Positions 1-9,018 of a stretch of 64,000 nucleotides of DNA are shown one piece after another. Each line of letters begins with the position of its first letter. Within the stretch, counting starts at the first letter, position 1. The notes below the pieces were generated by a model that was not told the DNA's origin, ran no database searches, and saw nothing but the letters and a program-made list of their open reading frames with translations. Position numbers and translations under genes: made by a program. The stretch is from Arthrobacter sp. MYb229 (GTDB taxonomy: Bacteria; Actinomycetota; Actinomycetes; Actinomycetales; Micrococcaceae), in the NCBI RefSeq assembly GCF_002975405.1, contig NZ_PCPS01000002.1, forward strand, positions 186,001 through 250,000, given 5' to 3'.

Positions 1-1
1 T

Positions 2-538
2 GATGACCGCTTCACCGGGCATAGCGCTGCGGCCCTGGCCGCCTTGGGCGCAGACGGCGGCAAGATGCTCACCCGGATCAGCTACGAGGATCCGGACACC
101 GTGAAAACCCTGGCTGCCACCGCCGATGCCGTCTCCGATTTGGCTCGGCACCAGCTGGTCGCCATGGTCGAACCGTTCATCTCCAAGCGGGCCGAGGGCA
201 AGGTAGTCAACGACCTGCGCCCGGAGGCAGTGATCAAGTCCATGGGCATCGCCTCCGGACTGGGCGAAACCAGCGCCTACACCTGGCTGAAAATCCCCGT
301 GGTCCAGGAAATGGAGCGGGTTATGGCCGCCACCACCCTGCCCACGGTCCTGCTCGGCGGAGATCCCGCAGGCAGTCCCGATAAGGTGTTCGCCTCCTGG
401 CAGGATGCCCTGGCCCTGCCCGGGGTACAGGGACTGACCGTGGGCCGGACCCTGCTGTATCCCGAGGACGGGGATGTGGCCGCCGCCGTGGCCACCGCCG
501 CATCGCTCTTGAACACCACCACTCCTGTACGCAGCTGA
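2..538 (+). CDS. Cgl0159-type (beta/alpha)8 barrel protein of the iol operon (5' end outside window)
   Basis: The frame is open from base 2 with no start inside the window, so only the C-terminal ~178 residues are present; the first in-frame ATG at 65 lies inside the domain. The visible part resembles the class I aldolase-like barrel proteins found beside iolC/iolD in actinobacterial inositol clusters (Cgl0159 family), with a strand reading PTVLLGGDPAG and a late glycine-rich VGRTLLYPEDGD loop of the phosphate-binding kind. It ends 15 nt before iolD and shares its transcript. By position it may act as the aldolase of the pathway (the IolJ step), but that is inference. Truncation is only the window edge; no lesion is seen. 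Confidence 0.75.
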   Translation, partial: DDRFTGHSAAALAALGADGGKMLTRISYEDPDTVKTLAATADAVSDLARHQLVAMVEPFISKRAEGKVVNDLRPEAVIKSMGIASGLGETSAYTWLKIPVVQEMERVMAATTLPTVLLGGDPAGSPDKVFASWQDALALPGVQGLTVGRTLLYPEDGDVAAAVATAASLLNTTTPVRS

Positions 539-553
539 GAAGGACAAAGCTCG

Positions 554-2497
554 ATGACTACACGCAGAATGACCGTTGCTCAGGCGGTCGTAGAATTCCT
601 GGGACGACAGTACACGGTGGACAACATCGGTGGAGCTGCCTATCGAGAGCGCCTGATTCCAGGAATGTTCGGCATCTTCGGCCACGGCAATGTCGCCGGG
701 GTGGGGCAGGCCCTGAAGCAATGGCAGCTCAAAGACCCGAGCCTCATGCCGTACTACCAAGGTCGCAACGAGCAGGCGCAGTCGCATCAGGCGGTGGCCT
801 ATGCCCGGCATACCCGCCGCCGCGCCACCTATGCGGTCTCCACCTCCATCGGTCCTGGCTCCTCCAACCTGCTCACCGGTGCCGCGCTGGCCACCGCTAA
901 CCGTTTGCCGGTATTGCTCTTGCCCAGCGATACCTTCGCCACCCGTGCCGCCGATCCAGTACTCCAGCAACTGGAAATGCCGCACGGCTACGACATCACC
1001 GTTAATGATGCCTTCCGCCCGCTATCCAAGTACTTTGACCGGGTCACCCGGCCGGAACAGTTGGCCAGCGCACTGCACCACGGTCTGCGCGTGCTCACCG
1101 ATCCGGCCGAAACTGGCGCGGTGACCATCTCCTTGCCGCAGGACGTCCAGGCCGAGGCCTTTGATTTCCCGGAAGAGTTCTTTGCCGAACGCGACTGGAA
1201 GATCCGCCGCCCGGCCCCGGAAACCGAAGACATAGCCCAGGCTGCGCAGCTGATTCGTGCTGCCAAGCGCCCGTTGATCGTTGCCGGTGGCGGAGTGCTC
1301 TATGCCTATGCGTCCGAGGAGCTTGCGGCCTTCGCTGAGGCCACCGGAATTCCGGTGGGCAATACCCAAGCCGGCGTTGGCGCCCTGCCTTGGGACTCGA
1401 AGCATTCGCTAGGAGCCATTGGTTCCACCGGTACTTCTGCGGCCAACGCGTTGGCCGCAGAAGCCGATCTGATCATCGGTATTGGTACCCGTTATGAGGA
1501 CTTCACCACGGCCAGCCGTACGGCCTTCCAAAACCCCGGAGCGAAGTTCGTAAATATCAACGTTGCCGCACTTGATGCGTACAAGCACGCCACCGTGCTG
1601 CCGATCGTCGCGGATGCTCGCAAGGCGCTCATTGCCCTGCGCGAAGCGCTCACCGGGTATCGGGTGGAAGGCGCTCTTGAGGTGTTCACCGCCCAAGAGA
1701 AACAACGTTGGGATGCGACCGTGGATGAGGCATTCGCCGAAAGGCTCAGCCCGTTAGTCAGCCAGAATGCCATTATCGGCGCAACCAACCAGGCCATGGA
1801 TTCCCGCGACGTTGTAGTGTGCGCGGCAGGATCTTTGCCCGGAGACCTGCATAAGATGTGGCGGGTTTCGGACCCCTTCGGATATCACGTGGAATACGGC
1901 TTCTCCTGCATGGGTTACGAAATCGCCGGTGGGCTGGGACTGAAGCGTGCGGTGCTTGCGGAGACCGCGCGCGGCGCGGAAAACCGTGACGTAGTGGTCA
2001 TGGTCGGCGACGGCTCCTATCTGATGATGCACACCGAACTGGTCACCGCAGTGGCCGAGGGGATCAAATTGATCACGGTGCTCATCCAGAACCACGGTTA
2101 TGCCTCCATCGGGTCGCTCTCCGAATCATTGGGATCCCAGCGTTTCGGCACCAAATACCGTGCACTGGACACCCAAACGCACTCCTTCGACGAAGGGCAA
2201 ACGCTGCCAATCGATTTGGCGCTGAACGCCGAATCATTAGGAGTCAAGGTCATAAGAATCGCCCCCGGAGATCGGGCCATCGAGGACCTATCGACCGCCA
2301 TCGCCACCGCAAAGGCAGCGCCGGAAGGATCCGGCCCAATCCTCATCCATATTGAATCGGATCTCTACGCCGATGCGCCTTCCAGCCAGTCTTGGTGGGA
2401 CGTGCCGGTCAGTGAAACATCCGAGCTGGATTCCACGACGAAGGCCCGTGAAGTCTACGAAAGCCACAAGGCGCGGCAGAAGCCTTATCTAGGCTAA
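554..2497 (+). CDS. iolD: 3D-(3,5/4)-trihydroxycyclohexane-1,2-dione hydrolase
   Basis: This ThDP-dependent enzyme opens the ring of the diketone made by IolE, giving 5-deoxy-glucuronate. The 647-residue length is normal for IolD. The N-terminal ThDP domain has the activating glutamate E73 in GRNEQAQSHQ; a central nucleotide-fold domain follows (about 210-350); the C-terminal domain carries the GDG motif at 485-487 and QNHGYASIG near 512, the ThDP-Mg binding pair. The start is set by GAAGGA at 539-544, 9 nt upstream of ATG. It lies between the barrel gene and mmsA in the same direction, so the ring-opening step is co-expressed with the later oxidation steps. Nothing is missing. Confidence 0.96.
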   Translation: MTTRRMTVAQAVVEFLGRQYTVDNIGGAAYRERLIPGMFGIFGHGNVAGVGQALKQWQLKDPSLMPYYQGRNEQAQSHQAVAYARHTRRRATYAVSTSIGPGSSNLLTGAALATANRLPVLLLPSDTFATRAADPVLQQLEMPHGYDITVNDAFRPLSKYFDRVTRPEQLASALHHGLRVLTDPAETGAVTISLPQDVQAEAFDFPEEFFAERDWKIRRPAPETEDIAQAAQLIRAAKRPLIVAGGGVLYAYASEELAAFAEATGIPVGNTQAGVGALPWDSKHSLGAIGSTGTSAANALAAEADLIIGIGTRYEDFTTASRTAFQNPGAKFVNINVAALDAYKHATVLPIVADARKALIALREALTGYRVEGALEVFTAQEKQRWDATVDEAFAERLSPLVSQNAIIGATNQAMDSRDVVVCAAGSLPGDLHKMWRVSDPFGYHVEYGFSCMGYEIAGGLGLKRAVLAETARGAENRDVVVMVGDGSYLMMHTELVTAVAEGIKLITVLIQNHGYASIGSLSESLGSQRFGTKYRALDTQTHSFDEGQTLPIDLALNAESLGVKVIRIAPGDRAIEDLSTAIATAKAAPEGSGPILIHIESDLYADAPSSQSWWDVPVSETSELDSTTKAREVYESHKARQKPYLG

Positions 2498-2559
2498 ATC
2501 GCCGCACGTTATCGCCGGCCCAACACTTTTTCGCTACTAAAGGAAGACGAGAGCTAATC

Positions 2560-4074
2560 ATGAGCACAACCGCCACCGAAATTACCGACATCAAGCACTT
2601 CATCAACGGGCAGCCAACCGCGGGCAGCGGAACAGCCACCCAGCCGGTTTACGACCCGGCAACCGGCGAAATTACCGGTCAGCTACATTTGGCTAGCCCC
2701 GAAGACCTGGTCCAGACCGTGGCAGCGGCCCGCGCCGCCGCCGACAGCTGGGGCGAAGTCTCCATCGTCAAGCGCACCAAGGTCATGTTCCGCTTCCAGC
2801 AACTGCTCACCGAACACACCGATGACCTGGCCCGCTTGGTAACCAGCGAGCACGGCAAGGTACTCTCGGATGCGGCCGGCGAAGTAGCCCGCGGTATCGA
2901 GGTCGTGGAATACGCCGCCGGAATCTCCCAGTCACTCAAGGGGGAATACTCGGACCAGGTATCCACCGGCATAGACGTGTTCTCATTCCGCCAGCCACTA
3001 GGCGTAGTTGCCGGAATTACCCCGTTCAACTTCCCGGTCATGGTTCCCTTGTGGATGGCGCCAGTTGCCATCGCTACCGGCAATGCCTTCATCCTCAAGC
3101 CTTCCGAGCGTGACCCTTCGGCTGCGCTGTTGATTGCCGAGCTTTTCAAGCAGGCGGGGCTTCCCGACGGAGTATTCCAGGTGCTGCATGGCGGCAAGGA
3201 AACTGTAGATGGTTTGCTGTCCCACCCAGATGTGGACGGAATTTCATTTGTCGGGTCTACACCCATTGCCAAGTACGTACACGAGACCGCAACCAAGTAC
3301 GGAAAGCGCGTCCAGGCATTGGGCGGTGCCAAGAACCACGCGGTCATCATGCCGGATGCGGATATGGAGCAGGCTGCAGACCATATCAATGCTGCGGCAT
3401 TCGGCTCGGCAGGCCAGCGTTGCATGGCGATCTCCGTGGCCGTGGCCGTTGGCGAGGCCGCTGACATCCTCGTGGACAAGCTAGCCGAGCGAGCCCGTGG
3501 CGTGAACGTCTCCCACGGCTTTGATGAAAAAGCAGATATGGGACCGGTCATCACACCGGCATCAAAGACTCGCCTGCAGAAGATTGTTGGCGAGGCCGAA
3601 CAAGCCGGTGCCGCGCTCATCTTGGACGGTCGGGAGCTAGTGGTCAAGGACCATGAAAACGGGTTCTTCGTTGGCCCGACCATCTTGGACCGGGTGAACC
3701 GAGAAATGAGTGCCTACACCGAGGAAATTTTCGGTCCGGTACTCGTGGTGCTTCGCGTTGATTCCTTGGATGAAGCCATCGACACGGTGAACGCCAACCC
3801 ATACGGCAACGGCACCGCAATCTTCACCTCCTCGGGTTCGCACGCGCGCAACTACACCCGACGTATTCATGTGGGCATGGTCGGGGTAAACGTTCCGCTC
3901 CCGGTACCGGTGGCATGGCACTCATTTGGTGGGTGGAAGAATTCGCTATTTGGCGAGCACCACATCTATGGCCCGGACGGTGTGCGTTTCTACACCCGCG
4001 GCAAGGCGGTCACGCAGCGTTGGCCGGAGCCGGCGCAGCTGTCCACCGCCTCGTACAACTTCCCCTCTAACTAG
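2560..4074 (+). CDS. mmsA: (Methyl)malonate-semialdehyde dehydrogenase, CoA-acylating
   Basis: This aldehyde dehydrogenase superfamily enzyme performs the last inositol step, malonate semialdehyde to acetyl-CoA and CO2 using NAD and CoA (IolA). The 504 residues match the family. The nucleophile C288 lies in GQRCMA, the C-M pairing being typical of the CoA-dependent MMSDH branch, preceded by GITPFNFPVMVP (oxyanion Asn) and FVGSTPIAKY. Typical of MMSDH, the general-base Glu motif of hydrolytic ALDHs is replaced by LGGAKNHAVIMP. AAAGGAAG near 2539 serves as ribosome site. It sits 62 nt after iolD. It could also serve valine catabolism, but the iol context favours IolA. Confidence 0.95.
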   Translation: MSTTATEITDIKHFINGQPTAGSGTATQPVYDPATGEITGQLHLASPEDLVQTVAAARAAADSWGEVSIVKRTKVMFRFQQLLTEHTDDLARLVTSEHGKVLSDAAGEVARGIEVVEYAAGISQSLKGEYSDQVSTGIDVFSFRQPLGVVAGITPFNFPVMVPLWMAPVAIATGNAFILKPSERDPSAALLIAELFKQAGLPDGVFQVLHGGKETVDGLLSHPDVDGISFVGSTPIAKYVHETATKYGKRVQALGGAKNHAVIMPDADMEQAADHINAAAFGSAGQRCMAISVAVAVGEAADILVDKLAERARGVNVSHGFDEKADMGPVITPASKTRLQKIVGEAEQAGAALILDGRELVVKDHENGFFVGPTILDRVNREMSAYTEEIFGPVLVVLRVDSLDEAIDTVNANPYGNGTAIFTSSGSHARNYTRRIHVGMVGVNVPLPVPVAWHSFGGWKNSLFGEHHIYGPDGVRFYTRGKAVTQRWPEPAQLSTASYNFPSN

Positions 4075-4102
4075 GTTCCTGCACTGCAACTAATTTCCAT
4101 CG

Positions 4103-4137
4103 TGCCGATGCCGGCCGGTAAACGGTCGGCATCGGCA
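4103..4137 (+). other. Intercistronic stem-loop between mmsA and iolE
   Basis: A 15-bp stem (4103-4117 with 4123-4137, one G-T wobble) closes a 5-nt GTAAA loop. No T-run follows on the + strand, so it is more likely an mRNA-stabilising or partially terminating hairpin than a full terminator. It would let iolD-mmsA and iolE-iolG-iolH be expressed at different levels. Confidence 0.6.
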
Positions 4138-4166
4138 ATGAGCATTGAAAGATTCTGGTACATGCC

Positions 4167-5087
4167 ATGGCACAGAACATCACCATTGGAACTGCCCCCG
4201 ACTCCTGGGGCGTCTGGTTTGCCGATGACCCCAAGCAGACACCCTGGCAGCGCTTCCTCGATGAGGTAGCCGAGGCCGGCTACAAAACCATCGAGCTGGG
4301 CCCCTACGGGTACCTGCCTACCGACCCGGCCCAGCTGGCCGATGAGCTGGCCGCCCGCGATCTGAACGTCTGCGCCGGCACCGTCTTCACCGCCTTCCAC
4401 CGCGGCATCGACGGCAGCGCCAGCGCCTGGGAGCAAGCCTGGGAGCCAGCCCGCAAGGTGGCCGAGCTGACCGCCGCCATGGGCGGGGAGCATATTGTGG
4501 TGATCCCGGCCATGTGGCGCGATGACGTCACCGGGCAAGCCGTCGAATCCGGCACACTGGACGCCGCGGCCTGGGACTCGCTGGCCAAGGGCCATGACCG
4601 GTTGGGCAAGATCCTGCAGGAAGAATTTGGCCTGAAACAGCAGTTCCACTCGCACGCCGACTCGCATGTCTGCGGCCAGAGCGACATCGAGAAGTTCCTT
4701 GAGCTCACCGACCCGCAGTTCACCACCCTGTGCCTGGATACCGGGCATGCCGAATACGGTGGAGCTTCCAGCGTGGATCTGATCCGCCGCTTTCCGGAGC
4801 GCATCGGCTACCTGCACCTGAAGCAGATCAACCCGGACATCCTGGCCACGGTGCGCGCGCAGGACCTGACCTGGGCCGCGGCCAACCTCGCCGGGGTCAT
4901 GTGCGAACCGCCTTCGGGCCGGCCTGACCTCAATGAGGTCTTGGCGGAAGTGGAGAAGCTGGGCCGCCCGATCTTCGGCATTGTCGAACAGGACATGTAC
5001 CCGGTCGCCGACTTCACGGTGCCGCTGCCCATCGCCACCCGCACCCGCGACTACCTGCTCAGCTGCGGCTCGCACACCCGCGTCTAG
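4167..5087 (+). CDS. iolE: Myo-inosose-2 dehydratase
   Basis: This xylose-isomerase-like TIM barrel removes water from 2-keto-myo-inositol, giving the diketone substrate of IolD. The opening segment with DSWGVWFADDPKQTPWQRFL is characteristic of IolE, as is VVIPAMW near residue 115; metal-ligand candidates include HSHADSH (about 157-163) and DTGHAEYGG (about 191-199). The 306-residue length is right. The ATG at 4167 is chosen because an earlier ATG at 4162 is out of frame; its ribosome site (GAAAG near 4147) is weak. It precedes iolG by 54 nt and follows an intercistronic hairpin. A related sugar isomerase is possible but unlikely given the context. Confidence 0.9.
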   Translation: MAQNITIGTAPDSWGVWFADDPKQTPWQRFLDEVAEAGYKTIELGPYGYLPTDPAQLADELAARDLNVCAGTVFTAFHRGIDGSASAWEQAWEPARKVAELTAAMGGEHIVVIPAMWRDDVTGQAVESGTLDAAAWDSLAKGHDRLGKILQEEFGLKQQFHSHADSHVCGQSDIEKFLELTDPQFTTLCLDTGHAEYGGASSVDLIRRFPERIGYLHLKQINPDILATVRAQDLTWAAANLAGVMCEPPSGRPDLNEVLAEVEKLGRPIFGIVEQDMYPVADFTVPLPIATRTRDYLLSCGSHTRV

Positions 5088-5141
5088 GCCAGCTTGCCTA
5101 ACTCAAACCAGGACCACCAAAAAATCTTGAAAGGACTCATC

Positions 5142-6155
5142 GTGCCAGAAATCCTGCGCGTCGCCGTCGTCGGAGCCGGACGCATGGGCGCCGACCACAT
5201 CCAGCGCATCCACCACCGCATCTCCGGCGCCGAAGTGGCGGCCGTTGTCGATATTGACACCGACCGGGTCAACGCTGCCATCGCAGACATCCCGGGCGCC
5301 AAGGGCTACACCGACCTGCCCGCGGCGCTCGCCGACGGCGAGGTCAACGCCGTACTGCTGGCGACCCCCGGTTTCTTGCACCACGATGCGCTGCTGACGG
5401 TGCTTGCTGCCGATATTCCGGTGCTGTGCGAAAAGCCGCTGACCCCGGATGCCGCTTCCTCATGGGAGATTGTCGAGGCGGAGGCCAGACTGGGCCGCAA
5501 GCGCATCCAGGTGGGCTTCATGCGCCGCTTTGACGCCGAGTACCGGCAGCTGCGCCAGCTGATCGAGGACGAGAGCCTGGGTGAATTGCTGGTGCTGCAC
5601 CACCAGCACCGCAACCCATCCACCCCGGAAGGCTTCACCAATGAGATGCTGATCAACGACTCGGTGGTCCACGAGTTCGATGCCATTCGCTACTTCACCG
5701 GCGCAGAGATCACCTCGGTGCAGGTGCGCTTGGGCAAAGCCACCCGCAATGCACCCAACGGCCAGCATGACCCACAGCATGTGCTGCTGGAAACTTCTGC
5801 CGGAGTGCTCGCCGACGTGGAGATCTACGTCAACGCGAAGTTCGGCTACGAGGTGGCGACCCAGGCATCCTTTGAAGATGGCATCGTGTCCATCGGCAAT
5901 GACGCCGGACCGTATGTGCGTACCGCCGGGCAGTGGGGCGGCAAGGTCACCCCGGGCTTCGAGGAGCGTTTCGGCGCCGCCTACGACACCGAAATCCAGT
6001 CGTGGGTTGACGCCGCGCTGCGTGGGGAATTGGGCGGGCCGAGCGCCTGGGACGGCTACGCCACCGCGGCATGCTGCGAGGCTGGAGTCGAGGCCCAGCG
6101 CACCGGCGAAAAGGTGGCAGTCAAGCTGAACAGCAAGCCGGATCTCTACAGCTAG
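5142..6155 (+). CDS. iolG: Inositol 2-dehydrogenase (Gfo/Idh/MocA)
   Basis: This enzyme performs NAD-dependent oxidation of myo-inositol to 2-keto-myo-inositol, the first pathway step. The N-terminal Rossmann fold opens with GAGRMGADH, the catalytic lysine lies in CEKPLT, and the paired Asp/His site is in HEFDAIRY. I place the start at GTG 5142 (337 residues): GAAAGGA at 5129-5135 is 6 nt upstream, and homology begins right after it. An upstream in-frame ATG at 5094 would add 16 residues unlike the family. It is followed after 7 nt by the IolH-type barrel gene. Two further Gfo/Idh genes lie downstream, so isomer specificity among the three cannot be read from sequence. Confidence 0.92.
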   Translation: MPEILRVAVVGAGRMGADHIQRIHHRISGAEVAAVVDIDTDRVNAAIADIPGAKGYTDLPAALADGEVNAVLLATPGFLHHDALLTVLAADIPVLCEKPLTPDAASSWEIVEAEARLGRKRIQVGFMRRFDAEYRQLRQLIEDESLGELLVLHHQHRNPSTPEGFTNEMLINDSVVHEFDAIRYFTGAEITSVQVRLGKATRNAPNGQHDPQHVLLETSAGVLADVEIYVNAKFGYEVATQASFEDGIVSIGNDAGPYVRTAGQWGGKVTPGFEERFGAAYDTEIQSWVDAALRGELGGPSAWDGYATAACCEAGVEAQRTGEKVAVKLNSKPDLYS

Positions 6156-6162
6156 GGGCATC

Positions 6163-7047
6163 ATGAAATACGCACTGGACCCGACCCCGTTCCATTCCAC
6201 GCACTCGCTGCTCCAGTTCCCGGAACTGGCAGCGGAGCTGGGCTATGACTGCATACAGCTGACCCCGCATGCGGATATGATTCCGTTCTTCACCCACCCC
6301 AAGGCCGACGATGACCTGGTCGCGCAACTCGCGGCCCGGTGCAAGGCCGCCGGGGTGGGGATCGCTTCGGTGCTTCCGGTGCTGCGCTGGTCCTCGCCCG
6401 AGGAGAATTTGCGCCAGGCCGCGGTGCGCTATTGGAAGCGCGCCATCCAGATCGCCGTGGATTTGGGCGTGAACCAGATGAACACGGAATTCTCCGGACG
6501 GCCGGAACGCGCCGAGGAGTCCGAGGCCGCGTTCTACCGTTCCATGGAGGAGCTCGTGCCAATCATTGAGCGCGAGGGCATTAACGTGGCCATTGACCCG
6601 CATCCGGATGATTTCGTCGAAGAGGGCTTGGCAGCTTGGCGGGTAATCCGCGGGGTGAATTCGCCGAATCTGTCCTTTGTCTACGTCGCCTCTCATTCCT
6701 TCCATATGAAGGATGAACCGCTGGAAATCATGCAGACCGTGGGGGAGAGGCTGCGGGTGGTGCATGTGTCTGACACGATGAACCATCATGCCTCGCACGG
6801 GTTGCGCTACATCACCAATCCGCCGGGCAATCCGGTGCGCGTGCACCAGCACCTGAAGCTTGGTGATGGGGACGTGGACTGGGATGGATTCTTCTCCGGT
6901 CTCGTGGCCAACGGTTTTGCCGACCGCGAGGAGAGCGTCATGGTCTCCAGCGTATTTGCCGAGAACGAGAACGCCGTCGAGGTCTCCAAATTCCAGTTGG
7001 AGCAGATGCGCAGCCGTGTAGCTTCCGCCCAAGCTGCGCGTTCCTAG
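6163..7047 (+). CDS. iolH: IolH-like sugar phosphate isomerase/epimerase family TIM barrel
   Basis: A 294-residue barrel of the xylose-isomerase-like fold (AP endonuclease 2 superfamily). Metal-site candidates follow strand ends: NTEFSG (about 106), IDPHPDDF (about 144), HVSDTMNHHASHG (about 204), and a C-terminal VSSVFAENE. IolH-type proteins are a constant part of iol operons, but their reaction is not firmly known; isomerisation or epimerisation of an inositol-derived keto sugar is the usual suggestion. It starts 7 nt after iolG and is the last gene before a very strong terminator, which defines the 3' end of the iolD-mmsA-iolE-iolG-iolH transcript. Confidence 0.8.
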   Translation: MKYALDPTPFHSTHSLLQFPELAAELGYDCIQLTPHADMIPFFTHPKADDDLVAQLAARCKAAGVGIASVLPVLRWSSPEENLRQAAVRYWKRAIQIAVDLGVNQMNTEFSGRPERAEESEAAFYRSMEELVPIIEREGINVAIDPHPDDFVEEGLAAWRVIRGVNSPNLSFVYVASHSFHMKDEPLEIMQTVGERLRVVHVSDTMNHHASHGLRYITNPPGNPVRVHQHLKLGDGDVDWDGFFSGLVANGFADREESVMVSSVFAENENAVEVSKFQLEQMRSRVASAQAARS

Positions 7048-7073
7048 CAAATCAGGCAACGCCGAGTTGAGTT

Positions 7074-7123
7074 GCCGGATGACGAAAGCCGAACCCTTGC
7101 GGGTTCGGCTTTCGTCATCCGGC
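7074..7123 (+). terminator. Perfect 23-bp stem terminator after iolH
   Basis: Arms 7074-7096 and 7101-7123 are exact reverse complements with a TTGC tetraloop. The stem contains GAAAGCC/GGCTTTC. No long T-run follows, but the stem alone is unusually stable. It closes the left iol operon. Confidence 0.92.
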
Positions 7124-7243
7124 CCGGGAGTCATCCTCAGCACAGGACGGCTCGAGAAGAGCTCGCAGAATTCCAGATTGATTTGTGCGTACAGTCTCGG
7201 GAACTAGCGGTCGGCAGGGCCGGTGCGGCAAGAAAAACGGCAT

Positions 7244-7307
7244 TTGTCAGGACTTAATAGCCAATAATGCTTGCCCGCTAAACACTGATGACGTATTGTC
7301 CTTACAT
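7244..7307. promoter_or_regulatory. Two candidate GntR operator sites in the 340-nt region before the iolT-like gene
   Basis: The gap 7124-7465 has no convincing gene. It contains TTGTCAGGACTT (7244-7255) and TTGTCCTTACAT (7296-7307). In opposite orientations these match 10 of 12 bases of the TTGTCCTGACAA site found in the promoter of the GntR gene at 13.8-14.0 kb. The simplest reading is that the GntR protein also controls the transporter. The promoter itself I could not place securely. Confidence 0.55.
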
Positions 7308-7465
7308 AGGGGCTGTGAAGCCCATCACTTTCAGTTATCGGCAAGGAACCAGAATGATGCGAATTGGTTCCCGCCGAACCGAGTGGAGGAAGCCGGATCG
7401 CAGTCGATCCGATGGATGGCCCAAGGCCAGTAATGCTTTCACCCGGGCAATCCAAAGGAGTTCCC

Positions 7466-8956
7466 ATGTCTAGTGCGCAGCAAGCTTCTGCAGAGTCAAG
7501 CCTGCCGCCCCTCACCGCGGGGCCTCATGTTAAGCGACTCGGTTTGATCTCCATCATCGCCTGTTTTGGCGGATTGCTTTTCGGATACGACACCGGTGTT
7601 GCCAATGGCGCCGAAGGTCCCATGGCAGCGGAACTCGGCCTGAACCTTCTGCAAGTTGGCGTGGTGATCAGCTCACTGGTCTTCGCCGCCGCGTTCGGAG
7701 CGCTCATCGGCGGACAAATTGCCGATGTATGGGGTCGGCGCAAGACCATCATCTTGCTGGCAGTCCTGTTCTTTGCCGGAACCTTGCTCGTAGTCTTCTC
7801 GCCTGCCGGCCCGGAAGCGGGAACTTTCTCGCCACTGGGTTTTGGTGTTTTGATCGCCGGACGCATCATGCTCGGATTGGCCGTGGGTGGCGCATCCACG
7901 GTCGTGCCGATCTACTTGGCCGAATTGGCCCCGTATGAAATTCGCGGATCCATCACCGGTCGCAATGAGCTGGCCATTGTCTCGGGTCAGTTGGCCGCCT
8001 TCGTGATGAACGCGATCATTGGAACCGTCCTGGGTGGAACCGTGGATGGCGTCTGGCGCATCATGTTCGCAATTTGCGCACTGCCAGCGCTGGCGTTGTT
8101 CTTCGGCATGCTGCGCATGCCTGAATCTCCGCGCTGGCTCGTGGAAAAGCGCCGCTATGCCGAGGCGCTGCGAGTGCTCAAGACAGTGCGTTCGCCTGAG
8201 CGTGCACTGGCCGAAGTCCACGAGATCGAGATCGTTGCCGACGAGGAAAAGCGGAACAACAAGCCGGTGGGCATCAAGGCCGTGCTGAAAAACAAGTGGT
8301 TGCTGCGCATCGTCGCCATCGGCATCGGCGTTTCCATGACTCAGCAGCTCACCGGCATCAACTCGATCATGTACTACGGAACACGCGTGCTGGAAGAGTC
8401 CGGCATGTCAGAGCAGCAGGCAGTCCTGGCGAATATCGCCTTCGGCGTGGTTGCCGTGATTGGCGGCATCATCGCCCTGCGCAATATGGACCGTATGGAC
8501 CGCCGCAAGACCTTCCTGATCGGCTTGGCGCTGACCACCACCTGCCACCTGCTGGTAGCCATCGCGGGCATGCTGCTGCCGGTCGGCAGCCCTATCCGAC
8601 CAGTGGTGATCCTGATCTTGGTGGTTGCCTTCGTGATGTCCATGCAGACATTCCTCAACGTGGCTGTCTGGGTGTGGCTGGCTGAAGTCTTCCCGCTGCA
8701 TATGCGCGGGCTGGGAATTGGCATCTCGGTGTTCTTCGGGTGGGCCACCAACGGTGTGCTGGCGCTGTTCTTCCCCTCTTTGGTCTCCGGTGTCGGAATT
8801 ACCGGATCATTCTTCATCTTCGCAGGCATCGGTGTGCTGGCGCTGATCTTCGTGGCCACCCAGGTTCCCGAAACCCGCGGACGGTCACTGGAAGCCCTGG
8901 AAGAGGACGTCTCCACAGGAGCGATCTACCAAGTCAAGCCGGCGGTCAACGCCTAA
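7466..8956 (+). CDS. iolT: Sugar-porter family MFS transporter, probable inositol importer
   Basis: A proton-coupled importer of the plasma membrane with 12 predicted helices. It has the sugar-porter signatures: GYDTGVANGA in helix 1, DVWGRRKTI after helix 2, PIYLAELAPYEIRG after helix 4, PESPRWLVEKRRY before the central loop, QQLTGINSIMYYG in helix 7, and PETRGRSLEALEED at the end. I choose ATG 7466 (496 residues) because AAAGGAG at 7454-7460 lies just upstream; an in-frame upstream ATG at 7364 would add an unrelated hydrophilic tail. Location between iol gene groups and candidate GntR sites upstream point to myo-inositol, but another sugar cannot be excluded. Confidence 0.88.
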   Translation: MSSAQQASAESSLPPLTAGPHVKRLGLISIIACFGGLLFGYDTGVANGAEGPMAAELGLNLLQVGVVISSLVFAAAFGALIGGQIADVWGRRKTIILLAVLFFAGTLLVVFSPAGPEAGTFSPLGFGVLIAGRIMLGLAVGGASTVVPIYLAELAPYEIRGSITGRNELAIVSGQLAAFVMNAIIGTVLGGTVDGVWRIMFAICALPALALFFGMLRMPESPRWLVEKRRYAEALRVLKTVRSPERALAEVHEIEIVADEEKRNNKPVGIKAVLKNKWLLRIVAIGIGVSMTQQLTGINSIMYYGTRVLEESGMSEQQAVLANIAFGVVAVIGGIIALRNMDRMDRRKTFLIGLALTTTCHLLVAIAGMLLPVGSPIRPVVILILVVAFVMSMQTFLNVAVWVWLAEVFPLHMRGLGIGISVFFGWATNGVLALFFPSLVSGVGITGSFFIFAGIGVLALIFVATQVPETRGRSLEALEEDVSTGAIYQVKPAVNA

Positions 8957-8982
8957 GGCGCGACCATTCGCTGAGCTAGTGA

Positions 8983-9012
8983 GCCCAGCCCCGCCAATTG
9001 GCAGGGCTGGGC
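8983..9012. terminator. Bidirectional terminator between convergent iolT-like and lacI genes
   Basis: Arms 8983-8995 and 9000-9012 pair over 13 bp with one mismatch and an AATT loop. The position between two convergent genes suggests it serves both. Confidence 0.75.
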
Positions 9013-9018
9013 CCCCTG

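Noticed and set aside
2-538. Leftmost gene considered as a truncated pseudogene
   Set aside because: The frame is open to the window edge with no internal stop or frameshift, so the missing start is due to the window boundary.
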